A DNA stretch of 64,000 nt from Luminiphilus sp. (lineage in GTDB: Bacteria; Pseudomonadota; Gammaproteobacteria; Pseudomonadales; Halieaceae), in the NCBI GenBank assembly GCA_029242325.1, contig JAQWUD010000019.1:1-64000 (forward strand), in the 5' to 3' direction. Shown here in pieces: positions 43,201 to 54,156 of this stretch (positions within the stretch are counted from its first letter, which is position 1; each line of letters begins with the position of its first letter). The notes beneath the pieces are model-generated. The model searched no databases, was not told the DNA's origin, and saw only the letters and a program-made list of their open reading frames with translations. The translations under genes were made by a program, and so were the position numbers.

Positions 43201-43736
43201 CTGATTTGCAGTCCGCGCTGCAGACGTTGCAGTCCGCGATTCGCAAGATCGACAAAGAAACGCGGCAGCGATTCAAAGATACCTTTGATCAGATCAATGT
43301 GGGGTTTGCGGAATTGTTCCCCAGAGTTTTTGGTGGCGGCACCGCGTGCTTAGAAATGACGGGAGACGACTTGCTGGATACGGGTGTAGCGATATTCGCT
43401 CGACCTCCAGGCAAAAAGAATTCGACCATCCACCTGCTTTCGGGCGGAGAAAAAGCGATGACCGCTATCGCACTGGTGTTTTCGATCTTCCAGCTCAATC
43501 CCGCCCCGTTTTGTATGCTGGACGAGGTAGACGCTCCGCTGGACGATGCAAATGTAGGTCGTTACGCGAGAATGGTGCGCGAAATGGCTGAAAAGGTGCA
43601 GTTTGTTTTCATCACGCATAACAAGATCACGATGGAAGCGGCCGATCAGCTGATGGGGGTAACCATGCAGGAGCCTGGGGTTTCACGCCTAGTGACCGTG
43701 GATGTCGAACAGGCGGCGCAGTTGGTGGCCACTTAG
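40233..43736 (+). CDS. smc: Chromosome segregation ATPase SMC
   Basis: This 1167-residue SMC protein is complete. Walker A GPNGCGKSN lies near 32-40, with coiled coil to about 510, a hinge (near YAALEVDNGWESAVEQVLGE), a returning coiled coil, and the C-terminal signature LLSGGEKAMTAIALVFSIFQ and Walker B FCMLDEVDAPLDDANV near 1068-1105. It compacts and organises the chromosome as a dimer. The ATG at 40233 is used; the frame upstream has no SMC similarity. No scpA or scpB lies nearby. The following zipA starts 10 bp downstream; smc-zipA-ligA is a conserved order in gammaproteobacteria. Confidence 0.96.
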   Translation: MRLKSIKLAGFKSFVDPTTVQFPGNICAVVGPNGCGKSNIIDAVRWVMGESSAKTLRGESMTDVIFNGTTGRQPVSQASIELLFDNSQGKVSGEFAAYNEISVRRVVTREAQSEYYLNGAKCRRRDITDLFLGTGLGPRSYAIIEQGVVSRLIESKPEELRVFIEEAAGISRYKERRRETENRMRRTGENLERLTDLRDELQRNLSHLDRQARAAEKYAELKAEERRLQSELYAIQWRSLAGARGEISGEIAALDVKREAAKAEVAHTVSQLETTRLEQAAAADALNSAQERYYSVGGEVTRVEQALRFAQERRGELQRDLEQTRATLDQTRQHLISDRKQLERWEEELSRCEPTLKQHKVIADEAAAALADVERAVQAWSQNWDTFNERAREPSQSAEVQQSRITYLEQVLTKLQERNRQHQAELESLQSESEDAEIAPLVARVAETEREIQERERTITELQRDLAESQQKIESARAEQDDIRASVQEVRGHIASLTALQDAASDDRERVAVNDWVETEALSSDGNVYAALEVDNGWESAVEQVLGEALSALLLTDQAITGLPGISELPPGAFLLDGQGQVPVGVAGTLAAHVKGPATVLQWLVAVRTADSLEEAQQIVAGVDGHQSVVTRDGHWLGVGWHRRRSQAEAAAGMLARQTQLEALRKALSGSRSEADRLEKILSELLTARTSLEKSLSQSQQSLQRAVNERGEWIAEQRAVAAKIEQQTQRRKQLVEELAENARQYEQEQVHLAEARNQLSSALDQMELDEAERGRLQEQRTRLTADQSRLREASRAASDDLMRGELQSQNLMAQAATLREAIARMENQLRGLESRELQLADTLPSGEDPDAENKAKLADLLEQRVVAESELSSQRSRAGDIDTKLRELESQRLNNEQHVQGVQADIEQLRLQEAESAVRIETLESEIKKRDAVPHEVASSLADEASESEWSTLVERTAARINRLGPINLAAIDEHAKASERKRYLDAQNADLQSALQTLQSAIRKIDKETRQRFKDTFDQINVGFAELFPRVFGGGTACLEMTGDDLLDTGVAIFARPPGKKNSTIHLLSGGEKAMTAIALVFSIFQLNPAPFCMLDEVDAPLDDANVGRYARMVREMAEKVQFVFITHNKITMEAADQLMGVTMQEPGVSRLVTVDVEQAAQLVAT

Positions 43737-43746
43737 GGATCGCCGA

Positions 43747-46803
<3,057 letters not shown>

Positions 46804-46804
<1 letters not shown>

Positions 46805-47424
46805 TGGCTGTGGTGCGATGGGTTAGTTATTTGGTAAGCGTTGTGGTGCTCATGGCTTTGGGGGCATGCGCGACTGCACCCCCGGAGCAGGTCGATAATG
46901 TCTGCGATATTTTTCGGGAGAAATCGGGGTGGTATGAAGATGCCAAAGAATCTCGTGCGCGATGGGGCGTTCCTGTCTCGATCTCCATGGCATTTATGCA
47001 TCAGGAGTCTCGATTCATAGCAACGGCGAAACCGCCCCGGAAAAAGCTGTGGGGGGTAATTCCTGGCCCGCGGCCGTCAGATTCATATGGATACTCTCAA
47101 GCGAAGGAGAGCACCTGGGAGTGGTATCAGCGTAGTACTGGTAACTACAGTGCGGATCGCGATGATTTTGGCGATGCGATCGATTTCATAGGCTGGTACA
47201 ACGATGTCACCCATCGAGAGTTGGGCATCGATAAGCAGGACGCGTTCCGGCTTTACCTCGCTTACCATGAGGGCCATGGGGGTTATCGTCGGCAAACGTA
47301 TCGATCAAAAGACTGGTTGGTCGATGTGGCTAGGAAGGTTGATCGTCAGGCGAAGCAGTACAACAGTCAATTGCAGGATTGCTCAGAGGAGCTGGAGCCT
47401 CGCGGCTGGTTTGATCGGTGGTAA
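46804..47424 (+). CDS. SLT-type transglycosylase-like lipoprotein
   Basis: This 206-residue protein has a lipoprotein signal ending LGAC (C22). A lysozyme-like fold follows, with the likely catalytic glutamate E68 in FMHQESRF and the further motifs SYGYSQAKESTWEWYQ and YLAYHEGHGGY. It would cleave peptidoglycan glycan strands from the outer-membrane side. The GTG start overlaps the ligA stop by one base (TAGTG), so it belongs to the smc-zipA-ligA operon and may serve septal wall turnover. That role is inferred. Confidence 0.82.
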
Positions 47425-47448
47425 TTGCAGCTAAAAACAGCGTGGTTA

Positions 47449-47482
47449 ATGTCACTAGAATGTCACAAAAATCGGGTGTAAT
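47449..47482 (+). promoter_or_regulatory. Pho box and -10 element upstream of phoB
   Basis: Two identical ATGTCAC repeats (47449-47455 and 47460-47466) are separated by four bases, matching the Pho box layout of two seven-base repeats four apart (consensus CTGTCAT). Exactly ten bases after the second repeat is TGTAAT (47477-47482), five of six to the -10 consensus, with no -35. This is the structure of a PhoB-activated promoter, so phoBR is predicted to be autoactivated under phosphate limitation. Confidence 0.85.
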
Positions 47483-47524
47483 GCTTGTAATCAGCAGTGA
47501 AGAAAGAAGCACCCGGGAGATCAA

Positions 47525-48235
47525 GTGAGCGGCGAAAAAGTCCTGTTGGTGGATGATGAGCGTGGTATCCGAGAGATGCTGAAGTTGGCTCTCGAGCTGT
47601 CTGATTTTCAGTGTATTGAGGCCGCAGAGATTCACAGCGCCTATCGGATGATCACCGAGGAGCAACCCGACATTGTTTTATTGGACTGGATGCTCCCTGG
47701 TGGAAGTGGCATAGAGTTGCTGCGAAGACTGAAGAAAGATGAGGCAACTCGGGCCTTGCCCGTGATCATGCTCACTGCAAAAACCCATGAGGACAATGTG
47801 ATTCAGGGGCTTGAAGTCGGGGCTGATGATTATATCACCAAGCCTTTCGCGCCCAAGGAGTTGATTGCAAGAATGCGTGCGATCCTCAGACGCACGGGTA
47901 GTGACGAGGCCGCCTCGGAGGTACGGGTGGGCGAACTGGTTCTGGAAGTGGATAACAGGCGAGTAAGTTTCAGCGGTAAAGCATTGGACATGGGCCCGAC
48001 AGAGTTCAAATTGCTCCATTTTTTTATGCAAAATCCAGAGCGAGCCTACTCCCGTTCCCAGCTGCTGGATCGCGTTTGGGGGACGAATGTCTACGTGGAG
48101 GAGCGAACAGTAGACGTGCACATCCGTCGCCTGAGAAAGGCGTTGCAAGCCGGCAATCCCGCCTACGGCGAGTTGGTTCAGACCGTGCGCGGCACGGGCT
48201 ACCGGTTCTCGTCCAGAGACTTGGCTGTGTTGTGA
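47525..48235 (+). CDS. phoB: Phosphate regulon response regulator PhoB
   Basis: This 236-residue OmpR-type response regulator has a receiver domain with the phosphorylation site D54 (DIVLLDWMLPG), T in MLTAKT and K in ITKPFAPKEL, and a winged-helix DNA-binding domain (FKLLHFFMQNPERAYSRSQL to TVRGTGYRF). It activates phosphate-starvation genes when phosphorylated by PhoR. A GTG start at 47525 is used. The Pho box lies 59 bp upstream, and the stop overlaps the phoR start (GTGA). Confidence 0.95.
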   Translation: MSGEKVLLVDDERGIREMLKLALELSDFQCIEAAEIHSAYRMITEEQPDIVLLDWMLPGGSGIELLRRLKKDEATRALPVIMLTAKTHEDNVIQGLEVGADDYITKPFAPKELIARMRAILRRTGSDEAASEVRVGELVLEVDNRRVSFSGKALDMGPTEFKLLHFFMQNPERAYSRSQLLDRVWGTNVYVEERTVDVHIRRLRKALQAGNPAYGELVQTVRGTGYRFSSRDLAVL

Positions 48236-49554
48236 CCGGGCTCGGGTTTTTTCGTCTTGAAGCCCGCCGCTTGCTGCTTTCCATTATCGCAGGCTCGATC
48301 AGTGGGTTGATCACCGCAGATATTCTCATAGGTGTTGCTGCGGCCAGTTCTATTCTCTTGATCTCATGGGGATGGCAGTTGTCGCGGATGTATCGTTGGT
48401 TTGCTAATCCAGATGAACTTCCACCGATCGGCAATGCGGGTGTCCGCGGTGTACTGCGTGACGTGTATGTCCTGAGAAGCCGCAGCCTTCAGGGCTCCCA
48501 GTCGGCATCACGTGCTCAGCCCTATGCCAAAGAGTCACTTGCATCCATGCGCGAGGCCGCACTGATCGTCAACGTGCGGTTGGAGCTGGTCTGGTGCAAC
48601 GACGCCGCGGAGTACCTACTCGGGATTCAGTTTTCTGAGGAGGAGGGCAGGCTCCTTTCAGAGGTGATTCCGGGAAAATCACTGAAGAAATACATGCGTC
48701 AGGCAAACTTTCAGAAACCACTAAGGATAAAGCCGGGGCCTGATCCGGAATTTTGTTTGCAGTTTGAGTTTTCGCGTTTTGGCGTCCACGATAGCCTGGT
48801 ATTCGTTAAGGATGTCACCGCCCAAGATAAGTTGGAGCGAATGCGCAGCGATTTCGTGGGCAATGTCTCCCACGAACTCCGCACTCCGCTTACCGTCATC
48901 AAGGGATACATCGAGACCTTACAATCCGTTGTGTCAGAAAAAGAAATGACGCTCCAGGCTTCATTGGCATCTATGGATACCCAAGCTGCCAGAATGGAAA
49001 ATTTGATTGCGGATCTGCTGTGGCTATCGAGAATTGAGAGCGTCGAGGGTGAAAGAAAGGAGGATTTGATAAACATCAGCGAATTGCTTTCAACACTTGT
49101 TGCGGAGCTATCCTTAGCTTGGCCGGAGCGCAAGCTAGAGCTAAAACTGGACTCGCCGCAAAGTGTATTGGGCGACGAGGCTGAGCTACTGAGCGCTTTT
49201 AGCAACTTAATTGTGAATGCCTTGAAGTATAGTGATAAGCATTCAATAACGATTAAGTGGATTGATACGGCAGTGGGTCCCGCGCTGTTAGTGGAAGACA
49301 AGGGGCTGGGAATCGACGCAAAACATATACCGAGGCTGACTGAGCGATTCTACCGTGTAGATAAAAGTCGCAGTCAAGAGCGATCGGGCACAGGCTTGGG
49401 CCTAGCGATCGTCAAACACGTCGCGGTTTCGCACGACGCAAAGTTGTTCGTAGATAGTCAGTTGGGCAAGGGCAGTTGTTTCCGACTGGTATTCCCGGCC
49501 AGCCGCACCGAATTGGCGCCAGAATCGCCAGGTGGTATTGACGATTACGGGTGA
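48232..49554 (+). CDS. phoR: Phosphate regulon sensor kinase PhoR
   Basis: This 440-residue histidine kinase has two N-terminal membrane helices (about 12-45) with almost no periplasmic loop, a PAS domain (about 100-200), the histidine H214 in FVGNVSHELRTPLTVIKGY, and an ATPase domain with NLIVNALKYS, DKGLGI and SGTGLGLAIVKH. The lack of a periplasmic sensor domain is the PhoR pattern; the signal is sensed through the Pst transporter and PhoU, which are not in the window. It starts with a GTG overlapping phoB by four bases. Confidence 0.94.
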   Translation: MTGLGFFRLEARRLLLSIIAGSISGLITADILIGVAAASSILLISWGWQLSRMYRWFANPDELPPIGNAGVRGVLRDVYVLRSRSLQGSQSASRAQPYAKESLASMREAALIVNVRLELVWCNDAAEYLLGIQFSEEEGRLLSEVIPGKSLKKYMRQANFQKPLRIKPGPDPEFCLQFEFSRFGVHDSLVFVKDVTAQDKLERMRSDFVGNVSHELRTPLTVIKGYIETLQSVVSEKEMTLQASLASMDTQAARMENLIADLLWLSRIESVEGERKEDLINISELLSTLVAELSLAWPERKLELKLDSPQSVLGDEAELLSAFSNLIVNALKYSDKHSITIKWIDTAVGPALLVEDKGLGIDAKHIPRLTERFYRVDKSRSQERSGTGLGLAIVKHVAVSHDAKLFVDSQLGKGSCFRLVFPASRTELAPESPGGIDDYG

Positions 49555-49627
49555 GTTGCGTCTCTGACCTGACTTTCACTTATTGAGGGGTTAGCATGGC
49601 GCCGCGTAAACATCGGGGATCAGTCTC

Positions 49628-50692
49628 ATGAGTCGGTTCTGGGTAGACACAGTTCAAGCCCTCAAGCCTTATGTGCCAGGTGAGCAGCCGCGTTCACAGA
49701 CGCTGCTTAAACTCAATACAAACGAACACGCGTTACCGCCGTCAGAGAGCGCCATGGCAGTGCTGTCCTCAGTGGACCCGGATCAGCTCCGCCGTTACCC
49801 CGACCCGACAGCGCGTCGCCTACGAGACGCAATTGCAAATCGGGAAAGCCTTGGGCCAGAGCAGGTTTTTGTAGGCAATGGCTCAGATGAAGTGTTGGCA
49901 CATGTCTGGGCGGCTTTTCTTTCAGGGCGCGAACTCACCACTGTGAAGACAACCTATGGTTTTTATCCGGTTTGGAGTCGGCTGTATGGCGCCCAGCTTA
50001 ATCAGGTTGCCTTGTGTGATGACTTTTCGGTTGATTTGAATGCGCTGCAAGCAGTCGGCAGTGCCATCGTGCTGGCGAATCCCAACGCCCCAACGGGTTT
50101 GGCTCTGAAACGGATGCAGGTTGAGGAGTTAGTGGCAAGTAATCGGGATCGGCTCGTAGTCATTGACGAAGCTTACTTTGGTTTTGGCGCAGAGACCGCA
50201 GCGCCTCTCGTCAGCGACTACGATAATCTTGTGGTGACCAGAAGCCTTTCTAAGAGTCACGCACTCGCGGGTTTACGCGTGGGTTATGCGTTGGCGCACC
50301 CCGAATTGATTGAGGGTTTGGTGCGGATCAAGGATTCTTTCAACTCGTATCCCATTGACGCATTAGCGCAGGCGGTGGCGACCGCCTCCATCGAAGATGT
50401 CGATTGGTTTAATCGATCCTCAGCGGTGATCGCCCATAGCCGTGAAAAAATGTCGCAAGGCCTTCAAGCTTTGCGCTTTGTGGTTCTGCCGTCGCAGTCG
50501 AACTTTGTGTTCGTAAAGCATCCCGCCATGTCGGGGAAGAAAATCTTCAATGCGCTGCGGGAACGCAATATATTGGTGCGCCGCTGGGATACGCCCTTTA
50601 TCGCGGAGTGGCTCAGGATTTCGCTGGGTACCGCGGAAGAAACGGATCAGTTTTTGCATGCCGTGAACGAGATAACTGCCACGGGGGCCTGA
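49628..50692 (+). CDS. hisC: Histidinol-phosphate aminotransferase
   Basis: This 354-residue class-I/II PLP aminotransferase has LKLNTNEHALPPSESAM, the HisC N-terminal motif; YPDPTARRLRDAIA; NGSDEVL; PNAPTG; DEAYFGF; and the PLP lysine in SLSKSHALAGLRVGY near residue 208. It makes histidinol phosphate in histidine biosynthesis. It is not in a his operon; it stands 73 bp after phoR and converges on the ketoacyl synthase gene with a four-base gap. It could be a second HisC or an aromatic transaminase; the sequence motifs favour HisC. Confidence 0.9.
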   Translation: MSRFWVDTVQALKPYVPGEQPRSQTLLKLNTNEHALPPSESAMAVLSSVDPDQLRRYPDPTARRLRDAIANRESLGPEQVFVGNGSDEVLAHVWAAFLSGRELTTVKTTYGFYPVWSRLYGAQLNQVALCDDFSVDLNALQAVGSAIVLANPNAPTGLALKRMQVEELVASNRDRLVVIDEAYFGFGAETAAPLVSDYDNLVVTRSLSKSHALAGLRVGYALAHPELIEGLVRIKDSFNSYPIDALAQAVATASIEDVDWFNRSSAVIAHSREKMSQGLQALRFVVLPSQSNFVFVKHPAMSGKKIFNALRERNILVRRWDTPFIAEWLRISLGTAEETDQFLHAVNEITATGA

Positions 50693-50696
50693 CTCG

Positions 50697-51830
50697 CTAC
50701 TTTGACTCTCGACGCCGCAGCACTATCGAGCCAATGCTGTATCCCGCACCGAAAGAGCAAAGCACAGCCAAGTCGCCACTATCGAGATCCTTATTATGTT
50801 TATGAAATGCAATGATTGATCCCGCTGAAGAGGTATTGGCGTACTCATCCAGGATGGTCGGCGCTTCTCTGGGGCTGGGTTGCCGTCCAAAGATTTTTCG
50901 TGCGATCAGGTCGTTCATATTTTGGTTAGCTTGATGCAGCCAGATGCGTTTGAGGCTGTCAGGCGCAATACTTAATCGTTCCAACTGTGCGCTGATTTGA
51001 GCCGCTACGGCAGGGCACACCTCCTTAAACACTTTTCTGCCTTCCTGCACAAAGAGCTTATCGATATCACCGATGCCGCGCTCGTCGGCACGGTTGAGGA
51101 AACCGAAGTTATTGCGAATATTATTTGAGAACAGTGTTTGCAGGCGTGAGTCGATGATTTCCCAACAAGCTGACGCCGAAGTACTCTCCGGAGATTCAAC
51201 GACTACCGCCGTTGCGACATCGCCGAAAATGAAATGTGAATCCCGATCACGAAAGTTGAGGTGGCCCGTGCAAATTTCTGGATTGACGACCAAAACCCGT
51301 GACGCGCTTCCGGAACGTATCGCGTCGCTGGCTTGTTGAATGCCAAAGGTAGCTGAGGAGCAGGCCACGTTCATGTCAAAAGCAAACCCCTTTGCGCCGA
51401 GTGCGGCTTGTACTTCGATCGCCATGGCCGGGTAGGCGCGCTGCATGTTGGAGGCAGCCACAATAACTGCGTCCAGCGTGTCAGCGGTAATTCCAGCGCT
51501 CGCCAATGCTTCTTCTGCTGCTCGGCAAGCAATCTCACACATTACTGAGGGTTCATTGTCTGGTCGTTCCGGAATACAAGGCACCATTGTGTTCGGGTCA
51601 AGGATGCCTCTCTTGTCAATGACATAGCGGCTTCTGATGCCTGACGCTTTTTCGATGAACTCGGTTGAGGAATAGGTTTGTGCTTCGACCTCGCCTGAGG
51701 CTATTGCTCGTGCGTGATGCTCGTTGTGGAGGTCTACCCACGCGTTAAAAGACAACACCAGTTCCTCATTGCTGATGGCGTCTGTCGGTGTATACAAACC
51801 CGATCCTGTAATGGCCGCAAGCGTGGTCAT
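50697..51830 (-). CDS. 3-ketoacyl-(ACP) synthase III family protein
   Basis: This 377-residue thiolase-fold condensing enzyme has the KAS III triad C157 (NVACSSATFG), H299 (WLHQANQNM) and N332 (EYANTSSAG). It is longer than FabH (about 320) and carries the additional N-terminal stretch NEELVLSFNAWVDLHNEHHA, a mark of the longer FabH-like group found in several marine and soil gammaproteobacteria. It would condense a primer acyl-CoA with malonyl-ACP or a similar extender. Its ATG is eight bases after the gltA stop on the same strand, so it is probably co-transcribed with citrate synthase. The physiological product is unknown. Confidence 0.88.
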   Translation of the reverse strand: MTTLAAITGSGLYTPTDAISNEELVLSFNAWVDLHNEHHARAIASGEVEAQTYSSTEFIEKASGIRSRYVIDKRGILDPNTMVPCIPERPDNEPSVMCEIACRAAEEALASAGITADTLDAVIVAASNMQRAYPAMAIEVQAALGAKGFAFDMNVACSSATFGIQQASDAIRSGSASRVLVVNPEICTGHLNFRDRDSHFIFGDVATAVVVESPESTSASACWEIIDSRLQTLFSNNIRNNFGFLNRADERGIGDIDKLFVQEGRKVFKEVCPAVAAQISAQLERLSIAPDSLKRIWLHQANQNMNDLIARKIFGRQPSPREAPTILDEYANTSSAGSIIAFHKHNKDLDSGDLAVLCSFGAGYSIGSIVLRRRESK

Positions 51831-51838
51831 CTGTGTGC

Positions 51839-53134
51839 CTATCGCTGGTCCAGCGGCACAAAGTTTCGTTGCTTTTCGCCGGTGTACAACTGCCGAGGTC
51901 GTCCAATACGGTACGCGCCGCCAATCATCTCGTTCCAGTGTGCGATCCAGCCGACCGTTCGGCCAATAGCAAAGATTACTGTGAACATTGAGGTGGGAAT
52001 ACCGAGTGCTTTGAGAATAATGCCAGAGTAGAAGTCGACATTGGGATAAAGCTTCTTTTCGATGAAGTAGCCGTCTTTGAGCGCAATTTCCTCAAGACGT
52101 TTGGCAATTTCTAGGTTCTCATCTTCTATGCCCAGCTCGGCCAACACCTCATCGGCCGCCTCTTTCATTACCTTGGCGCGGGGGTCGAAATTTTTGTAGA
52201 CCCGATGCCCAAACCCCATAAGCCGGAAGGGGTCGTCTTTATCTTTTGCGCGCGCAATAAATTCGTCAATGCGATCAACCGAGCCAATTTCTTCCAGCAT
52301 CTTGACAACAGCCTCGTTAGCGCCGCCATGAGAAGGGCCCCATAGCGCCGCGATGCCCGCCGCGATACAGGCAAATGGATTCGCCTGCGAGGACCCTGCG
52401 AGCCTTACCGTAGAGGTTGACGCGTTTTGTTCATGGTCTGCATGGAGCAGAAAAATCCTGTCCATGGCGCGAGCGATAGTCGGGGAAACCTGGGATGGCT
52501 CACATGGGTTGCCAAACATCATATTCAGGAAATTCGCCGCATAATCTAGGCTGTTATCGGGATACATAAAAGGTTGTCCGATGGAAAACTTGTAGCTCAT
52601 GGCTGCAATGGTGGGCATTTTTGCAATCAGCCGGAACGCCGCGACTTCTCTATGCCAGGGATCCGATATTTCCGTTGAGTCGTGGTAAAACGCAGAGAGG
52701 GCTCCAACGACCCCGCACATGATTGCCATGGGGTGCGCGTCACGTCGAAAGCCGTTGAAAAAAGTTCTGATCTGCTCGTGCACCATAGTGTGGCGAGTCA
52801 TGATGTCGACGAACTCTTTCTTTTCGTCGGCGGTGGGGAGTTCGCCGTTCAGGAGTAGGTAGCATGTCTCAAGGTAGTCCGAGTGTTGCGCCAATTGCTC
52901 GATAGGGTACCCGCGGTGGAGCAACACGCCCTTTTCACCATCGATAAACGTAATCTGTGATTCGCACGCTGCTGTGGAGGTAAAGCCAGGATCGTATGTG
53001 AAATAGCCGTTCGCGGTAAGTTTGCCCACATCCACCACGTCGGGGCCAAGGCTGCCCGCATAAACAGCGAGATCTATTGACTCTTCCGAGCCGTCGCCGT
53101 GTGTAATCTTAAGAGTCGCTTTCGTTTCGGACAT
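51839..53134 (-). CDS. gltA: Citrate synthase, type II
   Basis: This 431-residue hexameric-type citrate synthase has an N-terminal beta-rich part (about 1-60, with GYFTYDPGF), the catalytic histidines in [10 protein letters not shown] and [14 protein letters not shown], and an aspartate near [15 protein letters not shown]. It joins acetyl-CoA and oxaloacetate to start the TCA cycle. The presence of the N-terminal NADH-binding region suggests allosteric inhibition by NADH as in related enzymes. It is divergent from sdhCDAB across 200 bp holding both promoters, and is followed closely by the ketoacyl synthase gene. Confidence 0.96.
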   Translation of the reverse strand: MSETKATLKITHGDGSEESIDLAVYAGSLGPDVVDVGKLTANGYFTYDPGFTSTAACESQITFIDGEKGVLLHRGYPIEQLAQHSDYLETCYLLLNGELPTADEKKEFVDIMTRHTMVHEQIRTFFNGFRRDAHPMAIMCGVVGALSAFYHDSTEISDPWHREVAAFRLIAKMPTIAAMSYKFSIGQPFMYPDNSLDYAANFLNMMFGNPCEPSQVSPTIARAMDRIFLLHADHEQNASTSTVRLAGSSQANPFACIAAGIAALWGPSHGGANEAVVKMLEEIGSVDRIDEFIARAKDKDDPFRLMGFGHRVYKNFDPRAKVMKEAADEVLAELGIEDENLEIAKRLEEIALKDGYFIEKKLYPNVDFYSGIILKALGIPTSMFTVIFAIGRTVGWIAHWNEMIGGAYRIGRPRQLYTGEKQRNFVPLDQR

Positions 53135-53169
53135 TTAGCTGTCTACCGCCGTGAGAGTAAGAGGTTGCC

Positions 53170-53198
53170 AAACTAATCGCGAGCGCGGGACATGTCAA
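53170..53198 (-). promoter_or_regulatory. Promoter of gltA
   Basis: On the minus strand a perfect -35, TTGACA (53198-53193), is followed after 17 bp by TAGTTT (53175-53170) as a weak -10. The start codon is about 36 bp downstream. The strong -35 and poor -10 suggest a regulated promoter. Confidence 0.6.
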
Positions 53199-53236
53199 TT
53201 TGGAAGAGGGCGCGCGCTAATTTTGTTTGGCAGAAA

Positions 53237-53265
53237 TTGTAATCGCCCGATCGCCCACCTATACT
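53237..53265 (+). promoter_or_regulatory. Promoter of sdhCDAB
   Basis: TTGTAA (53237-53242), a 17-bp spacer and TATACT (53260-53265) make a good sigma-70 promoter. It gives a leader of about 60 bases before the sdhC GTG. Its -35 lies 38 bp from that of gltA, so the two divergent promoters share one control region. Confidence 0.7.
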
Positions 53266-53334
53266 TCGTGGCCGAAAGGTTCCTGAGTTAGACGGGACCC
53301 ACTCGCAAACCACGAGACAATCCTGAGAGACAAT

Positions 53335-53721
53335 GTGAGACCGACTTCAAGGGACCAGCGTCCCGTCAATTTGGATTTGGGCACCATACATTTGCCCATT
53401 ACGGCTTATGCATCGATCACGCATCGCGTAACAGGTGTCGCGATGTTCGTGGCGAGTTTTCTGATGCTGTGGGCGCTTGATCAAAGCCTCGCCTCGGAGG
53501 CTTCTTTTGACGCGCTCGCCGATACCTTAGCTTCTCTCTGGGCGAAGTTGCTTATCTGGGCAACTGCATCTGCCCTGAGTTATCACGCGTTGGCGGGTCT
53601 GAAGCATCTGGTGATGGACGCAGGTTTCGGAGAAACGATGCGTGGCGGCGTCATTGGCGCGCGAGTTGTCTTCGTCCTTGCGGCCTTCGCAGCAGCGCTT
53701 TGGGGAGTTGCCCTATGGTAA
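53335..53721 (+). CDS. sdhC: Succinate dehydrogenase cytochrome b556 subunit
   Basis: This 128-residue membrane protein begins RPVNLDLGTIHLPITAYAS and carries the haem-ligand region SYHALAGLKHLVMD; the ITHRVTG motif near 32 is the SdhC signature. It has three hydrophobic helices and, with SdhD, anchors the complex and binds quinone and haem b. The start is a GTG, since the adjacent ATG runs directly into TGA. It overlaps sdhD by seven bases. Confidence 0.93.
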   Translation: MRPTSRDQRPVNLDLGTIHLPITAYASITHRVTGVAMFVASFLMLWALDQSLASEASFDALADTLASLWAKLLIWATASALSYHALAGLKHLVMDAGFGETMRGGVIGARVVFVLAAFAAALWGVALW

Positions 53722-54074
53722 CGTCAGTCACCAGTTTTAGCCGCACAGGCTTGTCGGATTGGCTGATCCAGAGAGTCACTTCCATTATTTTGCTCGCATA
53801 TTTTATTTTGATTGCCTACCAGTTACTGGGTTCAGTTGACTACACTTCATGGGAGTCCTTGTTCGAGCAAACATGGATGAAGGTGTTCACGTTGCTGGCA
53901 GCCCTGTCTTTAGCGGCACACAGCTGGATTGGGTTGTGGTCCGTGTTTACTGATTATTTAACGGAACGCATGCTAGGGCCGAAAGGTAATGTCATCAGAC
54001 TCACCTGTCAGCTGTGGGCGTCGACCGCACTCGTCGCTTATGTGATTTGGGCGGTCGTTATTGTCTGGAGTTAA
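53715..54074 (+). CDS. sdhD: Succinate dehydrogenase membrane anchor subunit
   Basis: This 119-residue protein has three hydrophobic helices and the SdhD features DWLIQRVTSIILLAYFILIA, the haem-ligand histidine in LSLAAHSWIGLWSVFTDYL, and a closing helix. It completes the quinone-binding membrane part of succinate dehydrogenase. The ATG at 53715 lies inside the last codons of sdhC. Confidence 0.92.
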   Translation: MVTSVTSFSRTGLSDWLIQRVTSIILLAYFILIAYQLLGSVDYTSWESLFEQTWMKVFTLLAALSLAAHSWIGLWSVFTDYLTERMLGPKGNVIRLTCQLWASTALVAYVIWAVVIVWS

Positions 54075-54156
54075 TAGCGGGTACCGACCCGGGCCTCAGA
54101 CACGCCCCGTTGTGTTTGCGGGCCAGACAAGCAAATAGAGTGCGATAGAGAGTGCT

